Part shown: positions 9,155-18,138 of the stretch, piece by piece
Position numbering within the stretch: the stretch's first letter is position 1
Layout: each line of letters starts with the position of its first letter
Program-made: the position numbers and the translations under genes
The notes under the pieces: model-generated
The model's input: only the letters and a program-made list of their open reading frames with translations
Told to the model about the DNA's origin: nothing
Databases searched by the model: none
Assembly (NCBI RefSeq): GCF_000828085.3
Contig: NZ_JXCA02000002.1
Span: 533,684 to 597,683, forward strand
Origin: Scytonema tolypothrichoides VB-61278
GTDB lineage: Bacteria > Cyanobacteriota > Cyanobacteriia > Cyanobacteriales > Nostocaceae
Direction of reading: 5' to 3'
Length of the DNA stretch: 64,000 bases

Positions 9155-11719
9155 ATGTCTACTGAAGAAATCATCAGGGTTCGCGGTATCGTTCAAGGAG
9201 TGGGATTCCGCCCCACTGTATATAGACTTGCAAAAGCATCCGGATTGCAAGGCGAAGTTTGTAATGACGGTCAAGGTGTCCTCATTTGGGTATCTGGCTG
9301 TGAAAAATCTATAGAAGAATTTGTCCAAAAATTACAGAAACAGTGTCCGCCATTAGCGAGAATTGATGAAGTAACGCGCAAGCGTTATGAAGGCAAATCT
9401 AGCTTTGGTGATTTTGTCATTTCTGACAGTGTCAGCAACGCAGTGAAAACAGAAATTCCTGCGGATGCTGCGACTTGTCCAAAATGTAAAGCGGAAATTT
9501 TTGACCCTCTCAACCGCTGGTATCGTTATCCCTTCACGAACTGTACTCATTGCGGTCCCCGCTTAAGTATCACTCGCGCCATACCTTACGATCGCCACAA
9601 CACAAGTATGGCTGCTTTTGCTATGTGTGCAGAGTGTCGTCGGGAATACAACGATGTTGAAAACCGTCGTTTTCACGCCCAGCCCGTAGCGTGTCAGATT
9701 TGCGGTCCTAAAGCCTGGTTAGAACGTTCAGATAATCAACCAATTACATCTTATATGTTTTCTATGCTTGACGATGTTGATGCCGTTTGTACCTTATTAC
9801 AAAAAGGCGAAATTGTTGCTATTAAAGGGTTGGGTGGATTTCATTTAGCTTGCGACGCCACTCAAGAAAGTGCTGTGCAAAAACTACGCAGCCGTAAACA
9901 GCGCAATCAAAAGCCTTTTGCTTTGATGGCGCGAGATATATCAGTTATTGAAGAGTACTGCACCCCGAACACCAAAGAAAGAGAATTATTAGAAAGTCCC
10001 GCTGCGCCTGTTGTGTTAATCCAGGCGAAAGCAGGAGACGATGAAGAAGAAAGGGGAAGTGGGAGAGTACAATTCAAAATTCGTCTTGAAAAGTTTGCTA
10101 CGGAGGGAAACCAACGCCAGATACCTACGGAGGGAGACCCTCCTGCAGTACTGGCTCCTCCTGGCAACTTTTCGCAAAATTCAAAATTCAAAATCCAAAA
10201 CTCAAAACCCAAAACCCAAAATTCAAAATTCAAAACTCCCCCGATAGCGCCCTCAGTTGCACCTGGGCAAAACACTTTGGGTTTCATGCTACCTTACACC
10301 CCGTTACACCACCTCATTTTGAGGCGGATGAATCGCCCGATTGTTTTCACAAGTGGTAATCTTTCTGATGAACCGCAATGTATTGATAATGTCGAAGCGC
10401 GTGAGAAGCTAGGAAAGATTGCAGATTATTTTCTTCTCCACAATCGAGAGATTGTAAACCGAGTCGATGATTCGGTAGTGAGGGTTGTTGGTGATAAAGT
10501 GCTAACAATCCGTCGTGCTAGAGGATACGCACCAACATCTATTAATTTACCATCTGGATTTGAAAGCGTTCCTCACATTTTAGCAATGGGAAGTCAGCTA
10601 AAAAATACTTTTTGTTTATTGCGAGATGGGAAAGCAATTCTATCTCAACATATAGGAGATTTAGAAAGTGCAGCCACCTTCAAATCTTATCAGGATACGC
10701 TCAATGTCTACTTAAATTTATTTGAGCATCAACCGAAAGCGATCGCTGTTGATTTGCACCCAGAATATTTCTCAACAAAACTTGGAAAAGAACTTGCACA
10801 CGCCAATCAGTACGGACACGGCACAGCCGTGCCCCTACTTCACATCCAACATCATCATGCTCATATTGCTGCTTGCATGGCAGAAAATGATATAAATATT
10901 AATTCACCACCTGTTTTAGGTATTGCATTAGATGGCTTGGGTTATGGTGAAGATGGAACACTGTGGGGCGGAGAATTTCTGTTAGCAGATTATCGCCAAT
11001 TTAAGAGATTGGCGACATTTAAGCCAGTACCAATGATTGGTGGAACACAAGCAATGAGAGAACCTTGGCGTAATACCTACGCCCAGTTAAGATCTGCTTT
11101 TCCTTGGGAAGATTTCAAACAAAAATACAGAAACTTAGAGATTTTAGAATTTCTAGAACAAAAACCGCTGAAACTTCTCAATCAGCTTGTCGAAAAAGGA
11201 ATAAACGCTCCCTTGACTTCATCAGTAGGGCGTTTATTTGATGCTGTCGCTGCTGCAATTGGTATCTGCCAAGAACAATGTAGCTATGAAGGACAAGCAG
11301 CAATTGAAATGGAAGCTTTGGCTGATACTAACTTTTTAAAAACTAAAGAATATTTAAATTATCATTTTAAACTTGTTGTTTCAGATAAGATTTCTTATAT
11401 AGATTCATCTCCCATGTGGCAAGCTTTGCTGAATGACTTACAGCAGAAAACTCCTCAAGCAGTTATCGCTGCTAAATTTCATATAAGCTTAGCTCATACG
11501 ATTGTAGAAATGGTTAATAACCTACGTCAAAAAAATGATATTCATCAAGTTGTCCTCACAGGAGGAGTTTTTCAAAATTGTATTCTGTTAGAGCAAGTTA
11601 CTCAAGGCTTACAAGCATTAGGGATAAATGTACTGACTCATAGCTTAGTTCCAGCTAATGATGGTGGTTTATCCCTAGGACAAGCTGTCATTGCAGCTGC
11701 TCAATTAATGACTCAATAA
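9155..11719 (+). CDS. hypF: Hydrogenase maturation carbamoyltransferase HypF with in-frame repeat insertion
   Basis: HypF uses carbamoyl phosphate and ATP to make the thiocarboxamide on HypE that becomes the cyanide ligands of the NiFe centre. Domains in order: acylphosphatase (residues ~5-90, GIVQGVGFRPTVYRLA), two zinc fingers (CPKC...CTHC and CAEC...CQIC, ~108-185), YrdC/Sua5-like domain (~200-400), and a Kae1-like carbamoyltransferase domain (IQHHHAHIAA near 570; LTGGVFQN near 800). 854 residues against roughly 770-780 usual. The excess is residues ~292-362, low-complexity and encoded by dispersed repeats (10033-10240), lying just before the conserved APSVAPG...LGFMLPYTPLHHL. The frame stays open, so the protein may still work. 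Confidence 0.95.
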   Translation: MSTEEIIRVRGIVQGVGFRPTVYRLAKASGLQGEVCNDGQGVLIWVSGCEKSIEEFVQKLQKQCPPLARIDEVTRKRYEGKSSFGDFVISDSVSNAVKTEIPADAATCPKCKAEIFDPLNRWYRYPFTNCTHCGPRLSITRAIPYDRHNTSMAAFAMCAECRREYNDVENRRFHAQPVACQICGPKAWLERSDNQPITSYMFSMLDDVDAVCTLLQKGEIVAIKGLGGFHLACDATQESAVQKLRSRKQRNQKPFALMARDISVIEEYCTPNTKERELLESPAAPVVLIQAKAGDDEEERGSGRVQFKIRLEKFATEGNQRQIPTEGDPPAVLAPPGNFSQNSKFKIQNSKPKTQNSKFKTPPIAPSVAPGQNTLGFMLPYTPLHHLILRRMNRPIVFTSGNLSDEPQCIDNVEAREKLGKIADYFLLHNREIVNRVDDSVVRVVGDKVLTIRRARGYAPTSINLPSGFESVPHILAMGSQLKNTFCLLRDGKAILSQHIGDLESAATFKSYQDTLNVYLNLFEHQPKAIAVDLHPEYFSTKLGKELAHANQYGHGTAVPLLHIQHHHAHIAACMAENDININSPPVLGIALDGLGYGEDGTLWGGEFLLADYRQFKRLATFKPVPMIGGTQAMREPWRNTYAQLRSAFPWEDFKQKYRNLEILEFLEQKPLKLLNQLVEKGINAPLTSSVGRLFDAVAAAIGICQEQCSYEGQAAIEMEALADTNFLKTKEYLNYHFKLVVSDKISYIDSSPMWQALLNDLQQKTPQAVIAAKFHISLAHTIVEMVNNLRQKNDIHQVVLTGGVFQNCILLEQVTQGLQALGINVLTHSLVPANDGGLSLGQAVIAAAQLMTQ
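10033..10240. repeat. Dispersed repeat inserted in frame inside hypF
   Basis: Contains the core CGCCAGATACCTACGGAGGG...CTCCTGCAGTACTGGC also found (in either orientation) at 4112-4205 and 43680-43760, followed by AAATTCA/AAACCCA-type tandem units (10176-10235) like those seen in intergenic spacers. It adds about 70 residues with no counterpart expected in HypF, including QNSKFKIQNSK and TQNSKFKT. Confidence 0.85.
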
Positions 11720-11840
11720 GTTACTGATTGTCAGTCAGTAATTGTTATTATCTTCTGTGATCTAAGATTATCTATAGTAATGATACTCCTTTCTATGCGT
11801 TCTCTGCGCCTCCGCGGTTCATAAAAAAAGAAAAAACAAA

Positions 11841-12107
11841 ATGTGTTTAGGAATTCCAGGTAAAATTATAGAAATAACTGACGTTAAACAAAAATTAGCT
11901 GTAGTCAATGTTGGTGGTGTGAAGCGAAGCGTGAATATTGCTTGTATCGTTGATGAACAGCATTCAGTTGAATCATGTGTAGGCGATTGGGTGCTAGTTC
12001 ATGTTGGGTTTGCGATGAATCGAATTAATGAAAAAGAAGCCATGGAAACACTGCAACTCTTAGAAGAATTAGCAGAAGCAGTAGCAATCGGTTCAGATAC
12101 AGCCTGA
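11841..12107 (+). CDS. hypC: Hydrogenase maturation chaperone HypC
   Basis: 88 residues starting MCLGIPGKI, the HypC/HupF signature in which Cys2 binds the iron centre and the large-subunit precursor. The middle VGDWVLVHVGFAMNRI and a C-terminal helix rich in Glu are typical. HypC works with HypD as the scaffold for Fe(CN)2CO assembly and then delivers it to HupL. Same strand and order (hypF-hypC-hypD) as in other Nostocales, with ~120 bases after hypF and 250 bases before hypD. Confidence 0.96.
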   Translation: MCLGIPGKIIEITDVKQKLAVVNVGGVKRSVNIACIVDEQHSVESCVGDWVLVHVGFAMNRINEKEAMETLQLLEELAEAVAIGSDTA

Positions 12108-12261
12108 CTTAATAGGATATGAACATTATCCTCTTCTTTTCTTTCTTTTCTTTGCGTCCTACCCTGCGGGAAGCCACTACCCTTCGGGAACGACTTCGTC
12201 GAACGTGTCTTTGCGCCTTTGCGGTTCGTTTTTTTTGTTCACGACTTATCTAGGATTTCTA

Positions 12262-12325
12262 TAGCAGTCCTAAATGATTCGTGAAAAAAACAAGATACCC
12301 GACTTCTTTAAGAAGTCGGGTATCT
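12262..12325. repeat. Palindromic dispersed element upstream of hypD
   Basis: Begins ATAGCAGTCCTAAATGATTC and ends with a perfect 16-base inverted repeat (arm AGATACCCGACTTCTT, one-base centre, 12293-12325), 32 bases before the hypD start. A fuller copy in the opposite orientation is at 30987-31090. In a transcript from hypC it would fold into a strong hairpin, possibly attenuating or stabilising the hypD message. Confidence 0.75.
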
Positions 12326-12357
12326 GAACGTCATCAAACTTTGATTATAATTTTCAT

Positions 12358-13515
12358 ATGAAATACGTTGATGAATTCCGAGACCCCAAAAAAGCTGATG
12401 CTTTATTCCACGCCATTAAAGAATTATCGCAACGCCTCAAAAAGCCTATCAAAATAATGGAAGTCTGTGGGGGTCACACTCATTCTATTTTTAAATATGG
12501 AATTGAAGAAATCTTACCGGAAGCAATTGAATTAATTCATGGTCCAGGTTGTCCTGTATGTGTGATGCCAAAGGGAAGACTAGATGATGCTATTTCTATC
12601 TCCCTAAAACAAAACGTTATCTTCACGACTTTTGGAGATACCATGCGCGTTCCTGGTTCTCAAACAAACTTGTTGCAAGCTAAAGCACAAGGCGCGGACA
12701 TTCGTATGGTTTACTCTCCCCTCGATAGTCTACAAATTGCTAAGGACAACCCTGATAAAGAAGTTGTCTTCTTCGCCTTGGGTTTTGAAACAACTGCCCC
12801 CAGCACTGCTTTGACTATCCTGCAAGCAGCATCTGAAAAAATTCCTAATTTTAGTATGTTTTCTAATCACGTCCTCGTGATTCCTGCCCTAAAAGCACTT
12901 TTAGATAATCCGGATTTACAACTCGATGGATTTATTGGTCCGGGTCATGTCAGTATGGTGATTGGCACTGAACCGTATGAGTTTATTTCCCAAGAGTATC
13001 AAAAACCGATTGTGATTTCTGGTTTTGAGCCTTTAGATATTATCCAATCTCTTTGGATGGTGTTGCAACAGATTGTAGAAAAACGTTGTGAGGTTGAGAA
13101 TCAATATAACAGGTTGGTAGAGAAGACGGGAAATCAGGTGGCGATCGCCACAATGAACAAAGTTTTTGAAAACCGAGAAAGTTTTGAGTGGCGCGGTTTA
13201 GGCGAGATTCCCAAGTCTGGATTAAAAATTCGGGCTGAATATGCTGAATTTGATGCAGAATTAAAATTTACTCTTCCTAATCAAAAAGCTGCTGACCATA
13301 AAGCGTGTCTTTGTGGAGAAATCCTCAAAGGAGTGTTAAAACCTTGGCAGTGTAAAGTTTTTGGGACAGCTTGCACTCCAGAAACACCGATTGGAACTTG
13401 TATGGTTTCTTCTGAAGGTGCTTGTGCAGCTTATTATAAATATAGTCGCTTTTATCACCAGGCTAAAAAAATGATGCTTGATAAAACACTTGACAAAGAA
13501 AAGGTAAAAGTGTAG
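12358..13515 (+). CDS. hypD: Hydrogenase maturation iron-sulfur protein HypD
   Basis: 385 residues. HypD carries a [4Fe-4S] cluster and, with HypC, holds the iron while CN and CO ligands are attached. Signature motifs are visible: EVCGGHTHSIFKYG (~36-49), HGPGCPVCVMPKGR (~61-74), FALGFETTAPSTA (~139), GFIGPGHVS (~193), and the C-terminal cysteine set ACLCGEILKG, FGTACTPETPIGTCMVSSEGAC. Length is normal. Follows hypC and precedes the tautomerase-like miniprotein by about 50 bases. Confidence 0.96.
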   Translation: MKYVDEFRDPKKADALFHAIKELSQRLKKPIKIMEVCGGHTHSIFKYGIEEILPEAIELIHGPGCPVCVMPKGRLDDAISISLKQNVIFTTFGDTMRVPGSQTNLLQAKAQGADIRMVYSPLDSLQIAKDNPDKEVVFFALGFETTAPSTALTILQAASEKIPNFSMFSNHVLVIPALKALLDNPDLQLDGFIGPGHVSMVIGTEPYEFISQEYQKPIVISGFEPLDIIQSLWMVLQQIVEKRCEVENQYNRLVEKTGNQVAIATMNKVFENRESFEWRGLGEIPKSGLKIRAEYAEFDAELKFTLPNQKAADHKACLCGEILKGVLKPWQCKVFGTACTPETPIGTCMVSSEGACAAYYKYSRFYHQAKKMMLDKTLDKEKVKV

Positions 13516-13566
13516 AAAAAATCACAAGTCAAAAATCAACACTGAAAAAATCATTGGGGAATGCAT

Positions 13567-13719
13567 ATGTCACATGTCACTGTCAAAGTTGCTGAATGTC
13601 ATTCTATTCGACTGAAGCGGAAACTGGCGCAAGCAGTCACTCATGCACTTGTTTCTACTTTGAATACTAAACCTGAATGGGTGACAGTTCACGTAGACAA
13701 ATTTGAAAGCGAAAATTAG
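13567..13719 (+). CDS. Tautomerase-superfamily (4-OT-like) miniprotein lacking the N-terminal proline
   Basis: 50 residues from ATG 13567 (GGGGA lies six bases upstream; an ATG at 13561 has no spacing from it). The sequence MSHVTVKV...KRKLAQAVTHALVSTL...PEWVTVHVDKF matches the 4-oxalocrotonate tautomerase beta-alpha-beta pattern. The catalytic Pro that should follow Met is Ser here, so classical tautomerase chemistry is unlikely. A small gene of this kind (asr0697, from memory) also lies between hypD and hypE in Anabaena PCC 7120, so it is a conserved member of the hyp cluster with unknown role. Confidence 0.75.
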   Translation: MSHVTVKVAECHSIRLKRKLAQAVTHALVSTLNTKPEWVTVHVDKFESEN

Positions 13720-13796
13720 GCTGTTGGAGGTCTACTACATTCAGATAAGCATAGTGGTAGACACGATCACAAAACCACAAGATAATTCACGCATTC

Positions 13797-13912
13797 AAAA
13801 ATGGGATTCTTCATTTTGAATTTTGTAAGCGCTTCGCGCACACTTGGTGTTAGCGCAGCGTGGCGTAGGCATACGCCCAGCGTGTCCGGAGGACATATTT
13901 TGAATTTTGAAT
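13797..13912. repeat. Repeat block downstream of the hypD group
   Basis: Two TTTTGAATTTTG-type segments flank a palindromic core (GCGCTTCGCGC, then GTTAGCGCAGCGTGGCGTAGGC and CATACGCCCAGCGTGTCC in parts). The same architecture appears at 21555-21625. It lies in the 279-base gap before the inserted FAD monooxygenase. Confidence 0.65.
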
Positions 13913-13998
13913 GTTTGAGTGATCGTGGGTCACTATCAGTGATAGAGTCAAACCTGTAGACTTTGAGCAAGTGACAAAAACTCTACAGAAGCATCTTC

Positions 13999-15258
13999 AT
14001 GCAAGTCAAAGCGGACATCACGCAACAAAACTCACAACCCCTTCGTGTCGTTATTGCAGGTGGTTCAATGGGTGGTTTGTGTGCAGGCTTAGCGCTGCAC
14101 TGTATCGGTTGTGATGTAGAAATTTTTGAACGCGCCTCCTACCAAGGGGTAACGCCTACATTTGGTGGTGTCCAAAGTCGCGGTACTGCTGTTGTTGTGC
14201 AGATGGAAATCAATCAGTTTCTGGCAGAACATGGTATTAGCATACCAGAAGCGGTGGGTATGACTTCGTGCAAGAGACAATATATCACTGGAGATGGCAG
14301 CATTATTTGGGAAGAATCCACACCCCAAGTCATGATTTCTTGGGATATGCTGTATCATCAACTGCGGAAAGTTTTCCCAGATGAACGTTACCATCAAGGT
14401 AACAGTGTCATTGGTTTTCAACAGAGTGACGACTGCGTGGTGGTGCACTTTGAAGACGAAAGGGAAGAAAAGTGTGATTTACTCATTGGGGCTGACGGTG
14501 TTGATTCAACCATACGTCAGCAACTGATACTAAATGCTATGCCTCAGTATGCAGGTTATATTGCATGGCGAGGGCTGATAGACGAAAATGTACTTTCATC
14601 AGACGTTGCAAAATTCTTTGCTGATAAATTCACCTTTTTTAACGGACCCAGCATGCAGACACTGTGCTATCTGGTCCCTGGATCAAACGGGGAGTTAGAC
14701 GAAGGAAAACGCCGTCTCAACTGGCTTTGGTATTTTAATGTCCCAGATGGCGAAGAGTTGAATGCAGTCATGACTAATCACCAAGGACGAGTACGAAGGT
14801 TTTTCATACCTCAAGGAGAGGTTCGAGAAGAAGTCGTCCAACAGATGAGAGTAGTAGCAAAGAGATATTTACCAGAAATTTTTCAGTATTTCTTTGAACT
14901 AACAAACAAACCATTCATTCAACCTATCTACGACTTATCTGTACCACGTATGGTTTTTGGACGGGTGTGTTTAATTGGCGATGCTGCATTTGTCGTCCGT
15001 CCTCACACGGCTGCGGGGATTTCTAAAGCTGTGACGAATGCGATCGAACTCGCGCAAGAGTTACAGGAATCTGGCGGTGATGTGGTGGCGGCGTTAGAAC
15101 AATGGGAACCAATCCAGTTAGCGATGGGCAATTACCTCAAGGTTTTGGGCGTCACTTTAGGAAATCGTTTTAGATTAGGTCACCCCTTTGGGGAATTCAA
15201 AATTCAAAATTCAAAGTATGCCCTGCGGGCACGCTGCGCTATCAAAATTATCAGATAA
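13999..15258 (+). CDS. FAD-dependent monooxygenase inserted in the hyp cluster
   Basis: 419 residues of the UbiH/salicylate-hydroxylase type: VIAGGSMGGLCAGLAL near residue 18 (FAD fold), DLLIGADGVDSTIR near 160, and CLIGDAAFVVRPHTAAGIS near 326. It hydroxylates or epoxidises an unknown substrate using NAD(P)H and O2. It separates the hypD/tautomerase pair from hypE, where hyp operons normally have nothing comparable, and has repeats on both sides. The last ~20 codons run into a repeat (EFKIQNSKYAL...), so the native C-terminus was probably replaced. No link to hydrogenase maturation is known. Confidence 0.85.
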   Translation: MQVKADITQQNSQPLRVVIAGGSMGGLCAGLALHCIGCDVEIFERASYQGVTPTFGGVQSRGTAVVVQMEINQFLAEHGISIPEAVGMTSCKRQYITGDGSIIWEESTPQVMISWDMLYHQLRKVFPDERYHQGNSVIGFQQSDDCVVVHFEDEREEKCDLLIGADGVDSTIRQQLILNAMPQYAGYIAWRGLIDENVLSSDVAKFFADKFTFFNGPSMQTLCYLVPGSNGELDEGKRRLNWLWYFNVPDGEELNAVMTNHQGRVRRFFIPQGEVREEVVQQMRVVAKRYLPEIFQYFFELTNKPFIQPIYDLSVPRMVFGRVCLIGDAAFVVRPHTAAGISKAVTNAIELAQELQESGGDVVAALEQWEPIQLAMGNYLKVLGVTLGNRFRLGHPFGEFKIQNSKYALRARCAIKIIR

Positions 15259-15384
15259 ATTTTGTAGGTTGGGTCGAAGATATGAAATCCAACAACCCTG
15301 TAAATGTTGGGTTTCGCAAAGCGAAACCCAACCTACCATTAATAGTATGGATAAATCCGCTAAAATAACTAAACAGAATTTGAG

Positions 15385-16488
15385 ATGAACTTTCCCAATT
15401 CTCACTCACCACAGAATTTCCTGTTTCAAAAAATCGAAAAAGTCCGCCGTCATCAAGGTAAAGTGCGAGACACTCATATCACCCTCGCCCATGGTAGCGG
15501 TGGCAAAGCAATGCGTGATTTAATAGATGATATCTTTGTCAAGAATTTTGATAATCCTACTCTGTCTCAATTAGAAGACCAAGCCAGTTTTGATTTAGCA
15601 AGTTTCATGAAACAGGGAGACAGACTTGCTTTTACAACTGATTCTTATGTTGTCGATCCTTTATTTTTTCCGGGTGGTGATATTGGAACATTAGCCATCA
15701 ATGGTACGGTTAATGATTTAGCAATGAGTGGTGCCAAACCGTTATATCTTAGCTGTAGTGTCATTTTAGAAGAAGGACTTGCTGTAGAAACTTTGCGGCG
15801 TGTTGCGCAAAGTATGCAAGCAGCAACGAAAAAAGCTGGCGTACAAATTGTGACTGGTGACACAAAAGTTGTCCATCGTGGTGCAGCAGATAAATTATTT
15901 ATTAATACTTCTGGTATTGGTGTTATTCCAACGGGAGTAAATATTTCTGCCCATAATATTCAACCAGGAGATGCAGTTATCATTAATGGTGAATTGGGCA
16001 ATCATGGCACAGCAATTTTAATTGCCCGTGGGGAATTGGCATTAGAAACTGATATTGAAAGCGACTGTCAGCCGTTGAATGGTTTAGTTGAAACTATCCT
16101 AAATGTTTGTGCTGACGTTCATGCTATGCGGGATGCAACACGCGGTGGTTTAGCCACAGTGTTAAATGAATTTGCTCTGGGTTCTGATGTAGGAATTCGC
16201 CTAGATGAGCAATCTATCCCAGTGCGTGAAGAAGTTAAAGGTGTTTGCGAACTTTTAGGTTTAGATCCATTGTATTTGGCAAATGAAGGTAAGTTAGTCG
16301 TTGTGGTAGGACGCGAAAATGCTGATACTGTTGTCTCAGCTATGAAATCTCACCCAGCCGGAAAAGATGCTTGTATTATTGGTGAAGTGATTCCCTCACC
16401 TTCTGGTGTTGTCTTTTTAAAAACCGCTTTTGGTGCTGAACGTATTGTTGATATGCTTGTTGGTGAGCAATTACCAAGAATTTGTTAA
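15385..16488 (+). CDS. hypE: Hydrogenase maturation protein HypE
   Basis: 367 residues, an ATP-dependent dehydratase that turns the carbamoyl group received from HypF into a thiocyanate on its C-terminal cysteine. The N-terminal LAHGSGGKAMRDLI, the central GDTKVVHRGAADKLFINTSGIG and DATRGGLATVLNE are AIR-synthase-fold motifs. The protein ends PRIC, the essential terminal cysteine. An in-frame upstream stretch gives an N-terminus slightly longer than usual (MNFPNSHSPQ...), so a later start is possible. Confidence 0.95.
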   Translation: MNFPNSHSPQNFLFQKIEKVRRHQGKVRDTHITLAHGSGGKAMRDLIDDIFVKNFDNPTLSQLEDQASFDLASFMKQGDRLAFTTDSYVVDPLFFPGGDIGTLAINGTVNDLAMSGAKPLYLSCSVILEEGLAVETLRRVAQSMQAATKKAGVQIVTGDTKVVHRGAADKLFINTSGIGVIPTGVNISAHNIQPGDAVIINGELGNHGTAILIARGELALETDIESDCQPLNGLVETILNVCADVHAMRDATRGGLATVLNEFALGSDVGIRLDEQSIPVREEVKGVCELLGLDPLYLANEGKLVVVVGRENADTVVSAMKSHPAGKDACIIGEVIPSPSGVVFLKTAFGAERIVDMLVGEQLPRIC

Positions 16489-16924
16489 TTCACCGGAATG
16501 TACCTCATCCATAGTACGCCTTGAACTTGAGTGCAAAGCTAATAGCTTAAGTCCGTTAAAACGGACTGGGTAAGTCTTTGAGTCCGTTTTAATTCAGATC
16601 TTGCACCATTACGAGTCAACCACTATAAATATACTAAAAAATATTTCCAGTTTGAGCCCATTTTAATGGACTTCGCCTATTAGCCTGGGACTTACAGTCC
16701 TAGGCGGACGAGAACCGAGTAAAAGAAAATGTAATAATTTTGACATTTCTGACAAGTGCAAGTTTTAACGGACTTGAACTCTTAGCCTCAGAATTTATTT
16801 CTTGGCGGACTAACATTATGGTGCAAAATCTGAGTGAATTCAAGAATTTGTTAATTATGGTACGTTACACTGCAAAAACTATCTCTACTATTTAAGGTTG
16901 ACTAAGCATTCACTCAGCACTTCA
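16489..16924. repeat. Repeat-rich gap between hypE and hypA, including a TIR element
   Basis: Contains several GTCCGTTTTAA / TTAAAACGGAC units (16550-16590, 16763-16775) and an element of about 243 bases (16593-16835) whose ends are inverted: TCAGATCTTGCACCAT on the left and ATGGTGCAAAATCTGA on the right. The same ends border elements at 31308-31429, 38787-38920 and 44391-44580. It looks like a non-autonomous transposable element. No gene is visible. Confidence 0.7.
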
Positions 16925-17266
16925 ATGCATGAATTAGGAATTACTCAAAATATTGTGGCTATTGTCGCTGAATATGCAAATGGTACACAAGTCAAAAGAG
17001 TATTGTTAGAAATTGGTAAGCTTTCAGCTATTTTGCCAGAAGCAGTACAATTTTGTTTTGATATTTGTACTCAAGGAACTGTTTTAGAAGGGGCAAAGTT
17101 AGATATTTTAGAAACCCCTGGATTAGCCAAATGCCGTCAATGCGGTGCCGAAATTCCTTTAGAAAAACCTTTTGGAATCTGTAGATGTGGTAGCGTTCAT
17201 CTCGATTTAATAGCTGGGGAAGAACTGAAAATTAAGGAAATCGAAATCGAGGAAGTATGTGTGTAA
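16925..17266 (+). CDS. hypA: Hydrogenase nickel incorporation protein HypA
   Basis: 113 residues. ATG 16925 is chosen because HypA must begin MHE: His2 binds nickel. A TTG frame start at 16898 would hide it. The zinc site CRQCG...CRCGSVHLD has a shortened second half (CRC rather than the usual CPxC spacing), with Cys residues still present. HypA partners HypB in delivering nickel to the HupL precursor. The stop overlaps the hypB start by ten bases, indicating translational coupling. Confidence 0.94.
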   Translation: MHELGITQNIVAIVAEYANGTQVKRVLLEIGKLSAILPEAVQFCFDICTQGTVLEGAKLDILETPGLAKCRQCGAEIPLEKPFGICRCGSVHLDLIAGEELKIKEIEIEEVCV

Positions 17267-18108
17267 CCTGTGGTTGTTCTGATGATGCTGAAGTGAAAAT
17301 GACTAATCCTGAAACAGGCGAAGTTGCAACAATGGACTCTTCAAATAATATCGACCATCATCATACTCATACTTTACCAGATGGCACTGTTATCACTCAT
17401 TTCCACAGTCATGACCATTCCACAGAAGCATCTCAAATTCATGCCAAGGTACATGGCACAACTCTGGCTTTAGAGCATGATATTTTAGCTAAAAATAACC
17501 TTATTGCTGCCCAAAATCGAGGATGGTTCAAAGGTAGAAACATCCTCCCATTAAATTTGATGAGTTCTCCTGGTTCGGGAAAAACAACTCTCTTAACTCG
17601 AACTATCAATGATTTAAAGCATCAGTTGCCTATCAACGTTATTGAAGGCGACCAAGAAACAACGAATGATGCTAAAAAAATTCAAGAAACAGGCTGTAAA
17701 GTTGTCCAAATTAACACTGGGACAGGCTGTCATTTAGATGCAGCAATGGTTGATAGAGGGTTACAACAACTCAATCCACCCCTAAATTCAGTGGTGATGA
17801 TTGAGAATGTTGGTAATCTTGTTTGTCCGGCTTTGTTTGATTTAGGAGAACTTTTTAAAGTCGTCATTCTTTCAGTCACGGAAGGAGAAGATAAGCCGAT
17901 AAAATATCCTCATATCTTCCGCGCTAGTCAGGTAATGGTTCTCACGAAAATAGATTTGCTGCCTCATGTACAATTTGATGCTCAGCGTTGTATAGAATAT
18001 GCGAAGCAAGTGAATCCTCAAATTCAAGTTTTTCAGCTTTCTGCAATGACAGGAACTGGATTAGAGAATTGGTATGAGTGGCTATTGAATAAGGTAGCTT
18101 TTAGCTAA
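17257..18108 (+). CDS. hypB: Hydrogenase nickel incorporation GTPase HypB
   Basis: 283 residues. It starts MCVTCGC, the high-affinity metal motif, followed by a His-rich stretch (HHHTHTLPDG, HFHSHDHS) for nickel storage. The GTPase has SSPGSGKTTLL (P-loop), EGDQET, NTGTGCHLDA, IENVGNLVCPA and LTKIDLLP (base recognition). It drives nickel transfer from HypA to HupL. Last gene of the hyp set; an MFS transporter follows after 30 bases. Confidence 0.96.
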   Translation: MCVTCGCSDDAEVKMTNPETGEVATMDSSNNIDHHHTHTLPDGTVITHFHSHDHSTEASQIHAKVHGTTLALEHDILAKNNLIAAQNRGWFKGRNILPLNLMSSPGSGKTTLLTRTINDLKHQLPINVIEGDQETTNDAKKIQETGCKVVQINTGTGCHLDAAMVDRGLQQLNPPLNSVVMIENVGNLVCPALFDLGELFKVVILSVTEGEDKPIKYPHIFRASQVMVLTKIDLLPHVQFDAQRCIEYAKQVNPQIQVFQLSAMTGTGLENWYEWLLNKVAFS

Positions 18109-18138
18109 GTTGTTTAATTTTGAATTACTTATCAGGGT

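Noticed and set aside
8975-9328. 117-codon minus-strand frame
   Set aside because: Half is tandem GAGTTCT repeat (giving a repeated NSELRTQ-like peptide) and half is antisense to hypF.
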